Shown here: positions 28,401 to 36,446 of the stretch, piece after piece
How the letters are laid out: the number at the start of each line of letters is the position of its first letter
How positions within the stretch are numbered: the first letter of the stretch is position 1
Origin: a virus
IMG/VR virus record: IMGVR_UViG_3300009187_000021
Span: 1-64,000 of that record
Direction: 5' to 3' (one strand)
DNA length: 64,000 nt
Made by a program: the position numbers and the translations under genes
Notes under the pieces: model-generated
Told to the model about the DNA's origin: nothing
The model's input: the letters and a program-made list of their open reading frames with translations, nothing else
The model's database searches: none

Positions 28401-31151
28401 ATTTGCAACCAATGCTGGTGGAACTGTAACACCCATAATAAATGTATTGGTGTTTACTTTTCCTTCAGAGTCAGTAATAGTAATTGTGTATGTTGTATTT
28501 CCAACTATACTTGCTGAGTTACCAGTAATAAGACCACTGTTACTATTGATCTCAACATACTCTGGCAAAGTAGGCGAAACAGAATATGTGTATGGTGTAA
28601 ATCCACCTTTGGCTTCTACTGGTGTAAATGGTGTTAATACCAAATATCGGTACAACTGAGTGTTGCCGGTCGTTGTTCTGTTTGCCAATAATGGTTGATT
28701 GATCGACGTTAGATAGAATGAACTATTACTGTTTTGACTTATAGCATCAGTAGCAGTAACAACATACAAAGCGTTCGCGGATTTCTCAGACGATAGACCA
28801 GATATTACACCATTGTTTTTATCGAATATTAAACCAGTAGGTAATGTTGGTGTTATTGAGAATGTAAGTGTTCCAAATCCACCAGTTGCTGTGACTGGAG
28901 TGAACGGTGTATCATCTACTAACTTGATGACAGTCTTGACTGGAATTACAGTAGTTGTCGCCAATACAGGAGGAACTTCAACCGTCAATACAAATGATTT
29001 AGATCCAGATTTGCCAGATGAATCTGTTACTGTTATAGTATGAGTAGTTGGACCAACAGAAAATGTTGCAGTTCCAGTAATTTTACCAGTCGTTGCAGAT
29101 AGTGACAGTCCTGCTGTTAGTGCAGGAGAAACTGAGAATGTATATACTCCAGATCCACCTGTCGCAGTGACAGGAGCAAACTCTGTTGTTGCAACGCCTC
29201 TAAATATTGATTGTGTTGGTATTGCTTGTTTTACTACTAGAGTTGGACTATCGATTGTGAGTGAGAATGTACTGTTACTAATTTGTTGTGCTTGATCACG
29301 AACGGTAACAATATAATTATTAGCATTTGCAAAAGATGCAGCAGTTCCAGAAATCGCACCAGTGGCAGCATTGATTGCTAATCCAGATGGTAAAGTTGGA
29401 GTAGTGCTCCAAGATAATGTGCCATAACCACCAGTTGCAGTAACTGGAGAAAATGCAGTTGCCGGTTCGCCTGCCACAACATTCTGCGAAGGAATTACTG
29501 TGGTTGTAACAAGTGGAGTTGGTGCATTAACGGTTAGATAGAATGTCTTATTAACACTGGTTGGTGTTTGATCTGTTGCCGTAATTACATATGTTGTATT
29601 CGAATGTACTGCATTGGCTGTACCATCAATCTCACCAGTTGTTGTTGAGAAAGTTAATAGTGGATGTAATGCAGGCGAAATAGAATATGTAATCGTACCT
29701 GTTCCACCCGTTGCCGTCACTGGAATGAAAGCATTTACTTCCACATTTGAAGTAATAATTTTTGATGGAATTTCTAGAGTAGAAGATAGTGCTGTTGCCG
29801 CAACAGAAAGTGAAAATGTTTTACTACTAGTTTGTGATGCTTGATCCGTGACTGTAACAGTATATGTTGTTACAGAACTGGTTGCAGTTGGAGTTCCAGA
29901 TATTGCACCATTCGTTGTAGAGAATGTCAGTCCTGTAGGCAGTGCTGGTGAAATAGCATATGCTAGTGTTCCAAATCCACCGGATGCGGTGACTGGTGTA
30001 AACGTTGGTGCTAAAATATTCTTAGTTAATGTAGTAGTTGGAACTACTTGTGTTGTTGTTAATGCAAGTAGTGCATCAACTACAAGCGTGAAGGTAGCAG
30101 TCGCTGTTAATGGTACTGCACCCGCATCTTTAATTGTAACCGTATACAGTGTTGAAGAACTTGGTACAGTTGCAGTACCAGTAATTGCACCAAGTGAAGA
30201 GAAAGTTAATCCAGCAGGCAGTGCTGGTAAAACTGTAAATGTTAATACTCCTGTACCGCCTGTTGCGGTCACTGGAGTGAACGATGTTGTTGCAATGTTC
30301 TGTTGTAACGTCTTAGTTGGAATAACAGTCTTTGCAATCAAAGGAATGGATTCAACTGATAGTGAGAATGTTTCAGATTTAGATTGAGGAGGAGATCCAG
30401 AATCTGTAACTGTTACTGTGTATGTCGTTGCAGGCGATGCGGTAGCACTAGTACCTGTGATTTCACCAGTAGATGTGTTGAGTGTGAATCCAGTAGGCAA
30501 CGGTGGAGCGATTGCGAATGTTATTGCACCGGATCCACCAGATGCAACAACTGGAGTATATCCCGATTCGGCAACACCAACCGTTTCAGTCTTAGTTGGA
30601 ACTGATTGAGTTAATGCTAAAATAGATGCAGTTGCTGTACTTAAACTAAATGAAATTGATCCAGATAAACCAGAAGAATCTGTTACTGTGACTTTATAAG
30701 AAGTTAGAGGTGTTGCTGCTGACGCTGCACCTGTGATCGACAATTTAATACTATTATAAAGTGATCCATTAACTGTGATTGTCGAGAATACTTTATTTAA
30801 AGTTAGTCCAGCAGGCAGTGCAGGAGAAATGCTATAGTTTAATCCAACAAATGTACCAGATGTGCTATACGAAGTTGCAATTGCGCCACCGCCATAGACT
30901 GTTCCAATATCAAAGTCAACAGTTTGTGATAAATTTAAATTCTTAGTTGTTATTAATGCAGAAGAAACTAATGGAGGAACAGAAGTTGGAACAACTGGAT
31001 TTGTTCCAGTATACTTACTCCATAATTTGATAACAGCAGGTTTTGTTAAAACAACCGGAGCACCATTGACTACAAAGTAATCACCAATAGAATATTGAGG
31101 TAGATTCGTTGAAGGTTGTGTTGCTGGATACGGAGAATAAAAAATTGCCAT
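22485..31151 (-). CDS. Giant 2888-residue fibre with about twelve putative-Ig repeats
   Basis: The largest gene here. Residues 1-80 are an attachment-like N-terminus (FYSPYPATQPSTNLPQYSIG). From about 80 to 1190 there are some twelve repeats of about 92 residues of the putative-Ig/cadherin-like type (FTPVTATGGxGxLTFSISPALPTGL... GxISGT... YTVTVTD). Around 1290-1350 is an AYAQANTANAIANLAYAQA heptad-like stretch. About residues 1360-2880 contain fibre modules: a GNTIIGSYHNDVVISANGMG segment, a VLFTGQDSPINNGIYVFQG module, and several repeats of VNGGTGA... LLPSxxNNNGYVL... GTVTSVG. The final 110 residues share a tip domain with the 817-residue protein. Probable long tail fibre. No cysteine pattern or catalytic motif seen. 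Confidence 0.8.
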   Translation of the reverse strand: MAIFYSPYPATQPSTNLPQYSIGDYFVVNGAPVVLTKPAVIKLWSKYTGTNPVVPTSVPPLVSSALITTKNLNLSQTVDFDIGTVYGGGAIATSYSTSGTFVGLNYSISPALPAGLTLNKVFSTITVNGSLYNSIKLSITGAASAATPLTSYKVTVTDSSGLSGSISFSLSTATASILALTQSVPTKTETVGVAESGYTPVVASGGSGAITFAIAPPLPTGFTLNTSTGEITGTSATASPATTYTVTVTDSGSPPQSKSETFSLSVESIPLIAKTVIPTKTLQQNIATTSFTPVTATGGTGVLTFTVLPALPAGLTFSSLGAITGTATVPSSSTLYTVTIKDAGAVPLTATATFTLVVDALLALTTTQVVPTTTLTKNILAPTFTPVTASGGFGTLAYAISPALPTGLTFSTTNGAISGTPTATSSVTTYTVTVTDQASQTSSKTFSLSVAATALSSTLEIPSKIITSNVEVNAFIPVTATGGTGTITYSISPALHPLLTFSTTTGEIDGTANAVHSNTTYVITATDQTPTSVNKTFYLTVNAPTPLVTTTVIPSQNVVAGEPATAFSPVTATGGYGTLSWSTTPTLPSGLAINAATGAISGTAASFANANNYIVTVRDQAQQISNSTFSLTIDSPTLVVKQAIPTQSIFRGVATTEFAPVTATGGSGVYTFSVSPALTAGLSLSATTGKITGTATFSVGPTTHTITVTDSSGKSGSKSFVLTVEVPPVLATTTVIPVKTVIKLVDDTPFTPVTATGGFGTLTFSITPTLPTGLIFDKNNGVISGLSSEKSANALYVVTATDAISQNSNSSFYLTSINQPLLANRTTTGNTQLYRYLVLTPFTPVEAKGGFTPYTYSVSPTLPEYVEINSNSGLITGNSASIVGNTTYTITITDSEGKVNTNTFIMGVTVPPALVANTVVPSVNVTTSLALTSVIPVVATGGYQPLRYSIGPSLPTGLKLSATTGAITGLTTSLSTNTSYTITATDILNNSTSSTFFLTASAPLLSATVNTPTKTVVKYKLVDEFTPIVATGGFDPLTYSISPALPDILKLNTSTGEITGKSDYTTANTLYTVNISDSANQTAQATFFMTVAETMPIPLEAVLQVSNVDIYQGDITSVTPVAGSGGTGTYKYAISPSTLPTGLIFDTITGTISGVSSVTAVNSPYVITVSDSVPQYKSQTVYLLVSTAPPSAIDRVARQIANSKASLAFYRIVANGNAITATSNADTVHINANVANGIIIVSNTTTKTINLSLSRILSNAGTYGANNQIPIITIGTDGRISNVSTANIDTTTANAAYAQANTANAIANLAYAQAVTANNLANLAFAVANSGSGQANSGSVLAQAAFNAANTKLSLSGGTISGNVIIQNDLSVLGNVNFIGNVTSVTVSGNAGQFFGYTANGFNALYAGIPVGYLVEPQMVQQLSANYNGYAGLNMQNINSGANASFDVFITADNGSPTDGYLDLGLASSNYNYVGEEFDIIQKNDGYLFTHGNTTTRGGNTIIGSYHNDVVISANGMGKSSEIVRFTSGANTGKSVIITGNVSANSVNARSITLSDGTNIATRLDAAFATANITPTLQSVTEQGASTFIPVQITNNTTSEGITTGALIVYGGIASRNRISANTLFVAGQANVGSRLTVNGDISMANNTTIRPGRGSTTDSPFKFTAGTLKTDPLNGDLEFDGGQLYITVEDNDRRAVATSDKVPFGAVLQPVRSVVTSNTSVSAVANNGSNLSVYDGVVLQLYDRVLFTGQDSPINNGIYVFQGEGQNYIRSTDMNIDSNTVGGTMVAVSDGIQYQESVWILKTLDPIVVDTDPLLWERVISRDSVSISNLSNTAGLLTKTQDGSVVQRTITANAQAGLFVTNGTGANGNPQIDVSVIPINRGGTGVTNTADLLDALGVAGAGVNTNITELAGLTKGIRVAYGGTGAYDGRVGSGGAYYGRLGAKKNLLLKPDQYGVTYSGTYGDQLSWPSQNSATVYTQGFGTDYVLTLKMPDAPIGATYAGTSDFIDFKSPYPTMVNKNGQKLTVTETYNQDLNYWTRQAQWKAVIDVGYDYANNRYDTANVGMALMMDQYGQIQWNTLAGGGTVIGVRGEATDSDITIINYNTAGNSVGYITSNGRINIALNTITHSKLPVVQLTKGGTGNPNMGSGYLSSNGTIVTANIHIPGNTISGNLLLSNMNVQHGGTGANNRIGAMINLLPSYDGNNGKALLVKSDSSDVEWVSVSGVGTVTSVGISVPADNSIVIGNSPITAAGNITMKLGEVPVANGGTGNGALSFGYVYVNGNTAGARMTSNIHIPGSVISGNISGAAGGLIPGVVVPLTNGGTGAGGSLDNDINRRNAKSNLLKLDSESPTHRQVLTFWNPPASATLDKITWRSIYTTPNTHSSNAVFANTRGINYTNGSSNNYLLAPFLRYRPANPYDPGSDISLEWEYPYPSPNGISNTVLTHVGNNELAWTATSQGVVRDVVSTSFTVTTANVGQTVFINTPFNGLAVANGGTGATARANAINNLLPSQANNNGYVLFTDGGNAYWQSVPGTGTVTFVGLEFDPGEPFSVSGSPITAAGTFNLALSTVPISKGGTAATTIGAARTNLGAAKSGVNSDITRLTGLVTPLAVSQGGTGTNNLTGYIKGNGTGAFTAVASIPAGDLGIGTLGMQNADAVNIIGGAISNVTLKHVTVGNNMLGMSTVSYSIIRDSVLTSNVKVTLDEATITGNTILSGNVTIQSALSVSGDITTTSNLRANFIQSDNDITANGNILVLGNSKVNGTSNVNSITANNGIYLNPISWMSSNTFTTSGLSQVTVDQFSAANFRSAKYFIQMTSGTRYHATELTMIHDDTNAYISQFGTVKSSVVLGTFDASVVAGALTLKFTPVFSATTLKMHRTTIRK

Positions 31152-31160
31152 ATTTTTCTA

Positions 31161-32084
31161 TTAAAACCTAACTGTTAAGTCTTTGAAATCATTATATGTA
31201 GTGAAGTCAGTATAGATGTAGATGCTATCTGTTGTGTCATCATAATAGAAGTCACCAGGTATCAAAGTATTTATATCTAGATTTGCAGCCCAGTCAACGT
31301 TCGTTATGAATCTCGCCGCACGATTACTTTGTGCCCATGTGTTGCTGCCAAAAAATATTGAGCCACCAATATTAATTGATACATTAGCGAAAGCAACATT
31401 ACCTGAAATGATATTATTTGCAAAAGCGAATGCTGCATCTGCATTAATTGTTGCAATATTTGCCTGACGGTATGCAGCATTCGCAACAATGAATGCTATG
31501 TTTGCATTTGCAGTAGCACTATTAGCCTGACGGTATGCAGCATTAGCAATCGTTAACGCATTATTTGCATCGGTGGTTGCAATATTTGCTTGTGCGTATG
31601 CCGCATTCGCAACAGTAAATGCAATGTTTGCGTTTGCCGTCGCACTATTCGCCTGTAGATATGCAGAGTTGGCTATTGTGAGTGCGTTGTTTGCATCTCT
31701 TGTTGCAGTATTTGCCTGAGTATACCCACTATTTGCAATTGTCAGAGCATTGTTTGCATCTCTTGTTGCAGTATTCGCCTGTTCATAAGACGCATTAGCA
31801 ATTGTTCCAGCATTATTTGCATCTTTTGTTGCAGTATTCGCCTGATTATACGCAGAATTGGCAATTACAATTACGCTATTTACAACACCAAATACAGTAT
31901 TGATTGTTTCTAATACTGATTTACCACCAATTTCAATAATAAAAGATCCATTAGTGGTAGTGTTCGAACCGATGTAAAGAGTATTCGATACGAACGAGTA
32001 TGCTAACTGACCATCTAGAAGATTATTTGGTGTCGTATTGGCATACGATCTTAATATTTGAACTGATGAGTTATTTGCTGCCAT
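31161..32084 (-). CDS. Tail-fibre protein with heptad-like AYxQANxATxDANNALTIAN repeats
   Basis: 307 residues. The N-terminus has SSVQILRSYANTTPNNLLDG and LAYSFVSNTLYIGSN, the adaptor type found in phage fibres. Residues about 80-215 contain seven copies of a 19-residue repeat (AYxQANxATxDANNALTIAN and variants), which favours a trimeric coiled coil. The C-terminal part (WAANLDINTLIPGDFYYDDT to KDLTVRF) is a small globular end. The same repeat family occurs once in the giant fibre gene next door, suggesting co-assembly or shared descent. Start is linked to the preceding gene by a TAATG overlap. Confidence 0.76.
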   Translation of the reverse strand: MAANNSSVQILRSYANTTPNNLLDGQLAYSFVSNTLYIGSNTTTNGSFIIEIGGKSVLETINTVFGVVNSVIVIANSAYNQANTATKDANNAGTIANASYEQANTATRDANNALTIANSGYTQANTATRDANNALTIANSAYLQANSATANANIAFTVANAAYAQANIATTDANNALTIANAAYRQANSATANANIAFIVANAAYRQANIATINADAAFAFANNIISGNVAFANVSINIGGSIFFGSNTWAQSNRAARFITNVDWAANLDINTLIPGDFYYDDTTDSIYIYTDFTTYNDFKDLTVRF

Positions 32085-32302
32085 TAAAAATATCCATCAT
32101 CGATTACGTATGGACTAAAAACAAAAGTATTAGTATTCGCTTGATATACTAGAACATAACCATCTTGAATGCCAGTAATACTAACATCAGATAGATTTTT
32201 TAGTTGCGATACACCACCACCACCGGCAGTACCGATTGTAACTCTAGCAGTCTCTGGTCTTTGTGATCTAACAGAAATTGTACCGATCGTTTGAGTTGCC
32301 AT
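32084..32302 (-). CDS. Small conserved fibre-region protein (72 residues)
   Basis: Begins MATQTIGTISVRSQRPETAR, with RVTIGTAGGGG, then LKNLSDVSITGIQDGYVLVY and a C-terminal FVFSPYVIDDGYF. I recall similar short proteins with the VRSQRP motif in T4-like phages of marine cyanobacteria, where they are listed as virion proteins without a proven role. The DGYVLVYQANTNTFVF part resembles a repeat also found at the start of fibre proteins. The stop overlaps the next start (TAATG). Likely a small fibre adaptor. Confidence 0.65.
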   Translation of the reverse strand: MATQTIGTISVRSQRPETARVTIGTAGGGGVSQLKNLSDVSITGIQDGYVLVYQANTNTFVFSPYVIDDGYF

Positions 32303-32308
32303 CTTTGT

Positions 32309-32644
32309 TTACCTAGTTACGTTAGGAGAAACTTCAGCAATACCCTCAAGAATTCTACTCTTATTTCCAGTGCCATCATTGATTAAAAGATCATAAACAT
32401 ACCGACCGGGTGCAATATTAGATGTGGTATTAGCATCTAAAGTTAATGTTATTGATCCAGTGGAAGTATTTATTGCAGTCGTAAAAGTTGCAGTCGTGTT
32501 TGCAGAGTAGTAAGATTTTCTAATCTGACTAGACGCAGAAAAATTCATTAGATTATATGATGCACCATAAGTGTCATCTAATGTCACACTTGTTGAGAAA
32601 GAAGAACCTTTCTCAATATACAGGTAATAATAAGAAGCACCCAT
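32309..32644 (-). CDS. Small conserved beta-rich virion protein
   Basis: 111 residues. Key features are YYYLYIEKGSSFSTSVTLDD, SQIRKSYYSANTTATF, LTLDANTTSNIAPGRYVYDL and the end SRILEGIAEVSPNVTR. This layout matches a small domain seen in T4-like phages and in some baseplate upper proteins, thought to be structural; I do not know a demonstrated function. It is the first gene after a CATAAATA box located 25 bases before the ATG, so it may start a transcription unit with the two fibre genes that follow. Confidence 0.65.
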   Translation of the reverse strand: MGASYYYLYIEKGSSFSTSVTLDDTYGASYNLMNFSASSQIRKSYYSANTTATFTTAINTSTGSITLTLDANTTSNIAPGRYVYDLLINDGTGNKSRILEGIAEVSPNVTR

Positions 32645-32668
32645 TCGAATCCCCTCTTCTTTAAATGA

Positions 32669-32676
32669 TATTTATG
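32669..32676 (-). promoter_or_regulatory. T4-type late promoter box (7 of 8)
   Basis: Reverse strand reads CATAAATA, one mismatch from the T4 late consensus, 25 bases upstream of the ATG at 32644 and directly following the TGA that ends the S74 fibre gene. A GAGGGG element lies between the box and the start codon. Confidence 0.5.
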
Positions 32677-34560
32677 TCAAGAGGGATTCTTTAATTTCTC
32701 TATTTCTTCTTTTAAAGATGTTACCTGAGAATTTAATTCTTTGATGGATTCAATCAATAATCCTACCATGTTTCCATATGCGACAGTATACATGCCACTG
32801 TGAGTTGTAGACACAGCTTCTGGTAGAACATTAATCAATTCTTGTGCAATCACACCAGTCTGAGAACCAACATCAATATCAGTTCTTTCAAAAGTATATC
32901 CAGATATCTTATTCACTTTTTCTAGAGCATTTTCAATAACTTTGATATTTTTTTTCAGTCTCGCGTCAGAGTATGCAGTTACGTTGCCGCCGCAAGTTAA
33001 GTCTGTTCCATTATAAGTTAGTCCAGAACCAGTTGCTAGTGCTGATCCAGAAGATGCATACACAACACCACCAGAAGTAAATGAACTTAGTCCAGTACCA
33101 CCTTGGTTTGTCGGTACTGTTCCAGAAGATGTTAACTTCTTGTTTCCATCCGTGAATACTGGTTTGGTTGCAGTGAGTGTTGCAGCAGTAATATCACCGG
33201 TGATTACTGCCTCAGATCCAACATATAGTTTTTTAATAATGCCAACGCCACCACCAACAACTAATGCACCAGTGCTAGTTGAAGATGAATCTGTTGCAGA
33301 GAAAATTGTTGCATTAGCACCAACGTTTATAAAACTGTCAGTAGAGATGCTTCCGTTTGAATATATTCTCTTAGCAACGCCAAGACCGCCTTTTACTACT
33401 ACTGCACCAACAATTGGACTTGCTGCATCTGTAGTATTATTTGCATAAATAACACCGTTTGATGAGATGCTTCCAGTAACATTCAATCTCAGTGCAACTC
33501 CAAGACCGCCCTTAGTCTGTATAGCACCAGTAGAATCACTGAAAGATTCTGCTGCATAATTTACATAGAGTGGACCGGAAGAACTTATAGATCCATCTGA
33601 ATGTATACTAGTACCTGCAATTAAATTAGCAACACCAAGACCACCAGCAACTACTGCTGCACCATTATTGTATGAAGTTGATTCTGTTGTGTCATTTACC
33701 TTGAATATGCCGCCAACATTCAACCTTTTAGTAATACCAACTCCACCAGCAGTTACTATTGCACCCGTTGATACAGATGTTGATTCATTTGTGTTAGCAA
33801 AATATGCTGAACCAGTTACTGCTAAATTTGCACCAAGTGTTGTGTTGCCAGAAACAGTTAATCTTTGACCAATATCTACGTTTGCAGAAACTATCATCGA
33901 GTTTGAGATGTTAACTTTACCGCCAAGTTGAATCTCAGCAGTTGATTGTACCTTCATAGTGCCACCAATATAGATATCACCACCGATACCCATACCACCA
34001 GTGACAACAAATGCACCAGAACTAATTGATGTCGAATCTCTACTGTTAGGAATTACAACTGTACCAGATGCATCAAGATAAATGTCATCACTTGTGTCGT
34101 TAGTAACTTGAATGTGTAACTTTCTTGCATCACCAGCAGTCGCATAGTACTTAATGTTTGCAGAATCGCCAGTCGTTCCGCCCAGAAATGAAATACCATT
34201 TGATCCAGATCCAAAAGTTGGCATAATCATACCGCCAACTAGAAGATTACCAAGAATGTTTGCAGTACCATTAGCTAAGAAACTAGTTCCTGTATTCGAA
34301 AGATAAAGTTGTCTTTGTACAGTTAAATCATTCTGAACTGTTGCAGATGATCCAGAACCGGCAACAGTTAAGACACCCTGTACGATTGCATCATTCTTGA
34401 CCAGTAGACCCGTGCCAGAACTATTAATTGTGAACGTGCCAGAATCTTTGATGTAGTTGTTCGCACCAATATCATTGGTTTCTGCCAGAACTTTGTTCGT
34501 CGTGACAACCCAATCACCAAAAGTATTGGCATATCCTAATGGTACTACTTGATTAGACAT
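32677..34560 (-). CDS. Tail fibre with C-terminal S74 intramolecular chaperone
   Basis: 627 residues. Residues about 100-470 carry six repeats of the fibre unit STGAxVVxGGxGIxKxLxVxG. The last 97 residues are a peptidase S74 chaperone domain (YSDARLKKNIKVIENALEKV, GVIAQELINVLPEAV, YGNMVGLLIESIKEL). In this family the domain trimerises the fibre and then cuts itself off just before a serine; the SDAR serine here is residue 531, so a product ending at Y530 is expected. The chaperone is released after folding. It starts inside the end of the 78-residue gene upstream (8-base overlap). Confidence 0.87.
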   Translation of the reverse strand: MSNQVVPLGYANTFGDWVVTTNKVLAETNDIGANNYIKDSGTFTINSSGTGLLVKNDAIVQGVLTVAGSGSSATVQNDLTVQRQLYLSNTGTSFLANGTANILGNLLVGGMIMPTFGSGSNGISFLGGTTGDSANIKYYATAGDARKLHIQVTNDTSDDIYLDASGTVVIPNSRDSTSISSGAFVVTGGMGIGGDIYIGGTMKVQSTAEIQLGGKVNISNSMIVSANVDIGQRLTVSGNTTLGANLAVTGSAYFANTNESTSVSTGAIVTAGGVGITKRLNVGGIFKVNDTTESTSYNNGAAVVAGGLGVANLIAGTSIHSDGSISSSGPLYVNYAAESFSDSTGAIQTKGGLGVALRLNVTGSISSNGVIYANNTTDAASPIVGAVVVKGGLGVAKRIYSNGSISTDSFINVGANATIFSATDSSSTSTGALVVGGGVGIIKKLYVGSEAVITGDITAATLTATKPVFTDGNKKLTSSGTVPTNQGGTGLSSFTSGGVVYASSGSALATGSGLTYNGTDLTCGGNVTAYSDARLKKNIKVIENALEKVNKISGYTFERTDIDVGSQTGVIAQELINVLPEAVSTTHSGMYTVAYGNMVGLLIESIKELNSQVTSLKEEIEKLKNPS

Positions 34561-34786
34561 TTTTATCCTTGATTAATTCTGCTAGTAATTGTTTAATCTC
34601 TGACATATCACTCTTGATCGTTGAAAGTTCATCATTTAATTTATTTATTTCTTGTTTCTGAGTCTTCAACAATCTGACCTTCAAGTAGTATTCATTTCTT
34701 TCCGTATAGTCAGTGCTTGAGAGTTGCATTGTTCTAATGTCTCTGACAAAATTAGCACCCTCAATCTTGACTAAGTTTTCAGACAT
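34553..34786 (-). CDS. Small coiled-coil virion-region protein
   Basis: I choose MSENLVKIEGANFVRD (ATG at 34784-34786) over the MHYL start nine codons upstream. It begins one base after the TGA of the preceding gene and matches the N-terminus I recall in relatives. The 77 residues include NEYYLKVRLLKTQKQEINKL followed by a heptad-patterned segment (LNDELSTIKSDMSEIKQLLAEL), clearly a coiled coil. It lies between a baseplate/fibre protein and the S74 fibre and overlaps the start of the latter by 8 bases. It probably assists oligomerisation or attachment of a fibre; its function is not proven. Confidence 0.72.
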   Translation of the reverse strand: MSENLVKIEGANFVRDIRTMQLSSTDYTERNEYYLKVRLLKTQKQEINKLNDELSTIKSDMSEIKQLLAELIKDKNV

Positions 34787-34787
34787 A

Positions 34788-36446
34788 TCAGATATCACCC
34801 GTAGGTAATGCAATAACTCTCAAATCTTTGACAAATGGTGAGAAAGTCGAATCTGCCGATGCCATTACAATTTTAATGGCATATTTGTAGAAGTCATTAA
34901 ATATTAATCCAGTCTTTGGATTAGTATATGATACATAGTTTTGTGAAACACCAGCAGTACCTGGTGCCAATTCAAATTCAATCAAATCGTCTCTTGTTGC
35001 AGAATATCTAATAGATTTACTAATCGAAGTCATTTGTTGCCAATTCGCTTCTTCAATAATCAGAGTATCATCTCTCGAAATAATCTTATAGTAAACAAAG
35101 ATCTTTGTATTCGTTGGGCGATATGCAGTAAGGAATACACGTAGATCACCAGAATCATTACCGGCAGCGAGAGTGACTGGATATGTTTGATATCTAACTA
35201 GTCCATTACCACCAGAGACTGATGTTTCACCATATACTACTACGTTTGCAGGAGTAGTGTTTGCGGCAGAGATCGAGATTGTTGGATTCTTAGAGTATCC
35301 AGAACCAGGAGTAGTGACATACACACTAGTTAATACACCTGATGTAATATAACCCTCAACGATTGCCTGAACACCATCTGCTTCGTTTGGCGCCGACACA
35401 GTGATATTGCCCGATATCTTTCCGTTAGCGCCGCTTAAATATCCTCCACCTCCACCAGTAATAGTAATTATATTATTTGATATAGGCATATTATTAATAA
35501 TGTTCTTGATCACAAAGATATTAGTGCCATCATCAGAAATAACCGGTGAAACTCTTTCATCTTCAGTTGTTAATTTTGCATTTAAATAAAAAGAATTTCT
35601 TGTATCGTTAAGAGTAAGAACTCGTTTGCCGTTGTTATCATTCAAGTAGATGTTATTGACAGCTCGAGTTGCATAATCACCAGGATTTACAATCTTAGAA
35701 GCTTCAAGTAAGAATGTAGTATTCAACATTGTTTGCGATGTGTATACAATATTTGTTTTCTCTGGTTTATGGTGTGATGTTGAAAGATTGTATTGATCGT
35801 ATACAACATTGGCTGAATACTTTTTGTTCGCACTCGATTCAACGATGTTAGTTTTTTGTAATCCATCAGAAACAATAAACTTTAATGTTGGTGAAACAGA
35901 GGTATCAAAACTACATCTGTTGATTACAAACATTAAGTCTCTTGTTTGATCCGCATCATAGTTAATACCATTCTGAGATTCAAACAATGTTCCAATGTAA
36001 GGACTTTTTGCAATCTTAGATAGTGTTGTTGGTGTAGGATCTGTCGATAAATCTTTGACAGAAGATGCCAATGGTGTATCATTCTGTTGGGCGCACCACA
36101 AATTATAACCAGATGAATTGGTTCTTAGAACGAATGCATACAATTCACCAGATTTCACATACACTGGTGCTGGGAATTTAAATTCCGTGTATGTCGTTGA
36201 GTCGATATACTGTGGTGAAGTTGAAACCTTAATGTCAACTGGATATAAAACAACCTCAGAAAAGTCCAACATCTTTGCAGTTGGATATGCACTTTGAGTT
36301 GTTACGATAGCAAGATGCACTGGAATCTGAACAGTTGGTTTCGTTTTGAAGAACAATCGAATAGAACTTAGAAATACACCGTACGGATAAGATGCATCAT
36401 CAATAATAAATGATTGTGCTAACGGATCTAAGATAGTTATTGCCAT
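34788..36446 (-). CDS. Baseplate/fibre structural protein, second half of a DUF4815-type assembly
   Basis: 552 residues. It begins MAITILDPLAQSF, then YGVFLSSIRLFFKTK; VYVKSGELYAFVLRTNSSGY and ISKIAKSPYIGTLFE-like segments follow. I associate this sequence with the C-terminal half of a large DUF4815-linked virion protein in T4-like phages, where it is preceded by an N-terminal half like the gene at 37978. A GxGY-type beta module occurs at about residues 335-415 (GGGGGYLSGANGKISG to PGSGYSKNPTIS), also seen in gp6, gp8 and the gp7-like protein. The start codon directly abuts, in the same frame, the TAA of the Hint-containing gene. Confidence 0.7.
   Translation of the reverse strand: MAITILDPLAQSFIIDDASYPYGVFLSSIRLFFKTKPTVQIPVHLAIVTTQSAYPTAKMLDFSEVVLYPVDIKVSTSPQYIDSTTYTEFKFPAPVYVKSGELYAFVLRTNSSGYNLWCAQQNDTPLASSVKDLSTDPTPTTLSKIAKSPYIGTLFESQNGINYDADQTRDLMFVINRCSFDTSVSPTLKFIVSDGLQKTNIVESSANKKYSANVVYDQYNLSTSHHKPEKTNIVYTSQTMLNTTFLLEASKIVNPGDYATRAVNNIYLNDNNGKRVLTLNDTRNSFYLNAKLTTEDERVSPVISDDGTNIFVIKNIINNMPISNNIITITGGGGGYLSGANGKISGNITVSAPNEADGVQAIVEGYITSGVLTSVYVTTPGSGYSKNPTISISAANTTPANVVVYGETSVSGGNGLVRYQTYPVTLAAGNDSGDLRVFLTAYRPTNTKIFVYYKIISRDDTLIIEEANWQQMTSISKSIRYSATRDDLIEFELAPGTAGVSQNYVSYTNPKTGLIFNDFYKYAIKIVMASADSTFSPFVKDLRVIALPTGDI

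Noticed and set aside
29848-30387. A 179-codon open frame on the plus strand
   Set aside because: It is the antisense shadow of the putative-Ig repeats of the giant fibre gene. Its own sequence repeats with the same spacing, and it has no ribosome site.
34787-34813. Upstream start (MHYL) for the coiled-coil gene
   Set aside because: It would overlap the preceding gene by 26 bases, and the ATG at 34786 directly after the stop gives the expected MSENLV start.
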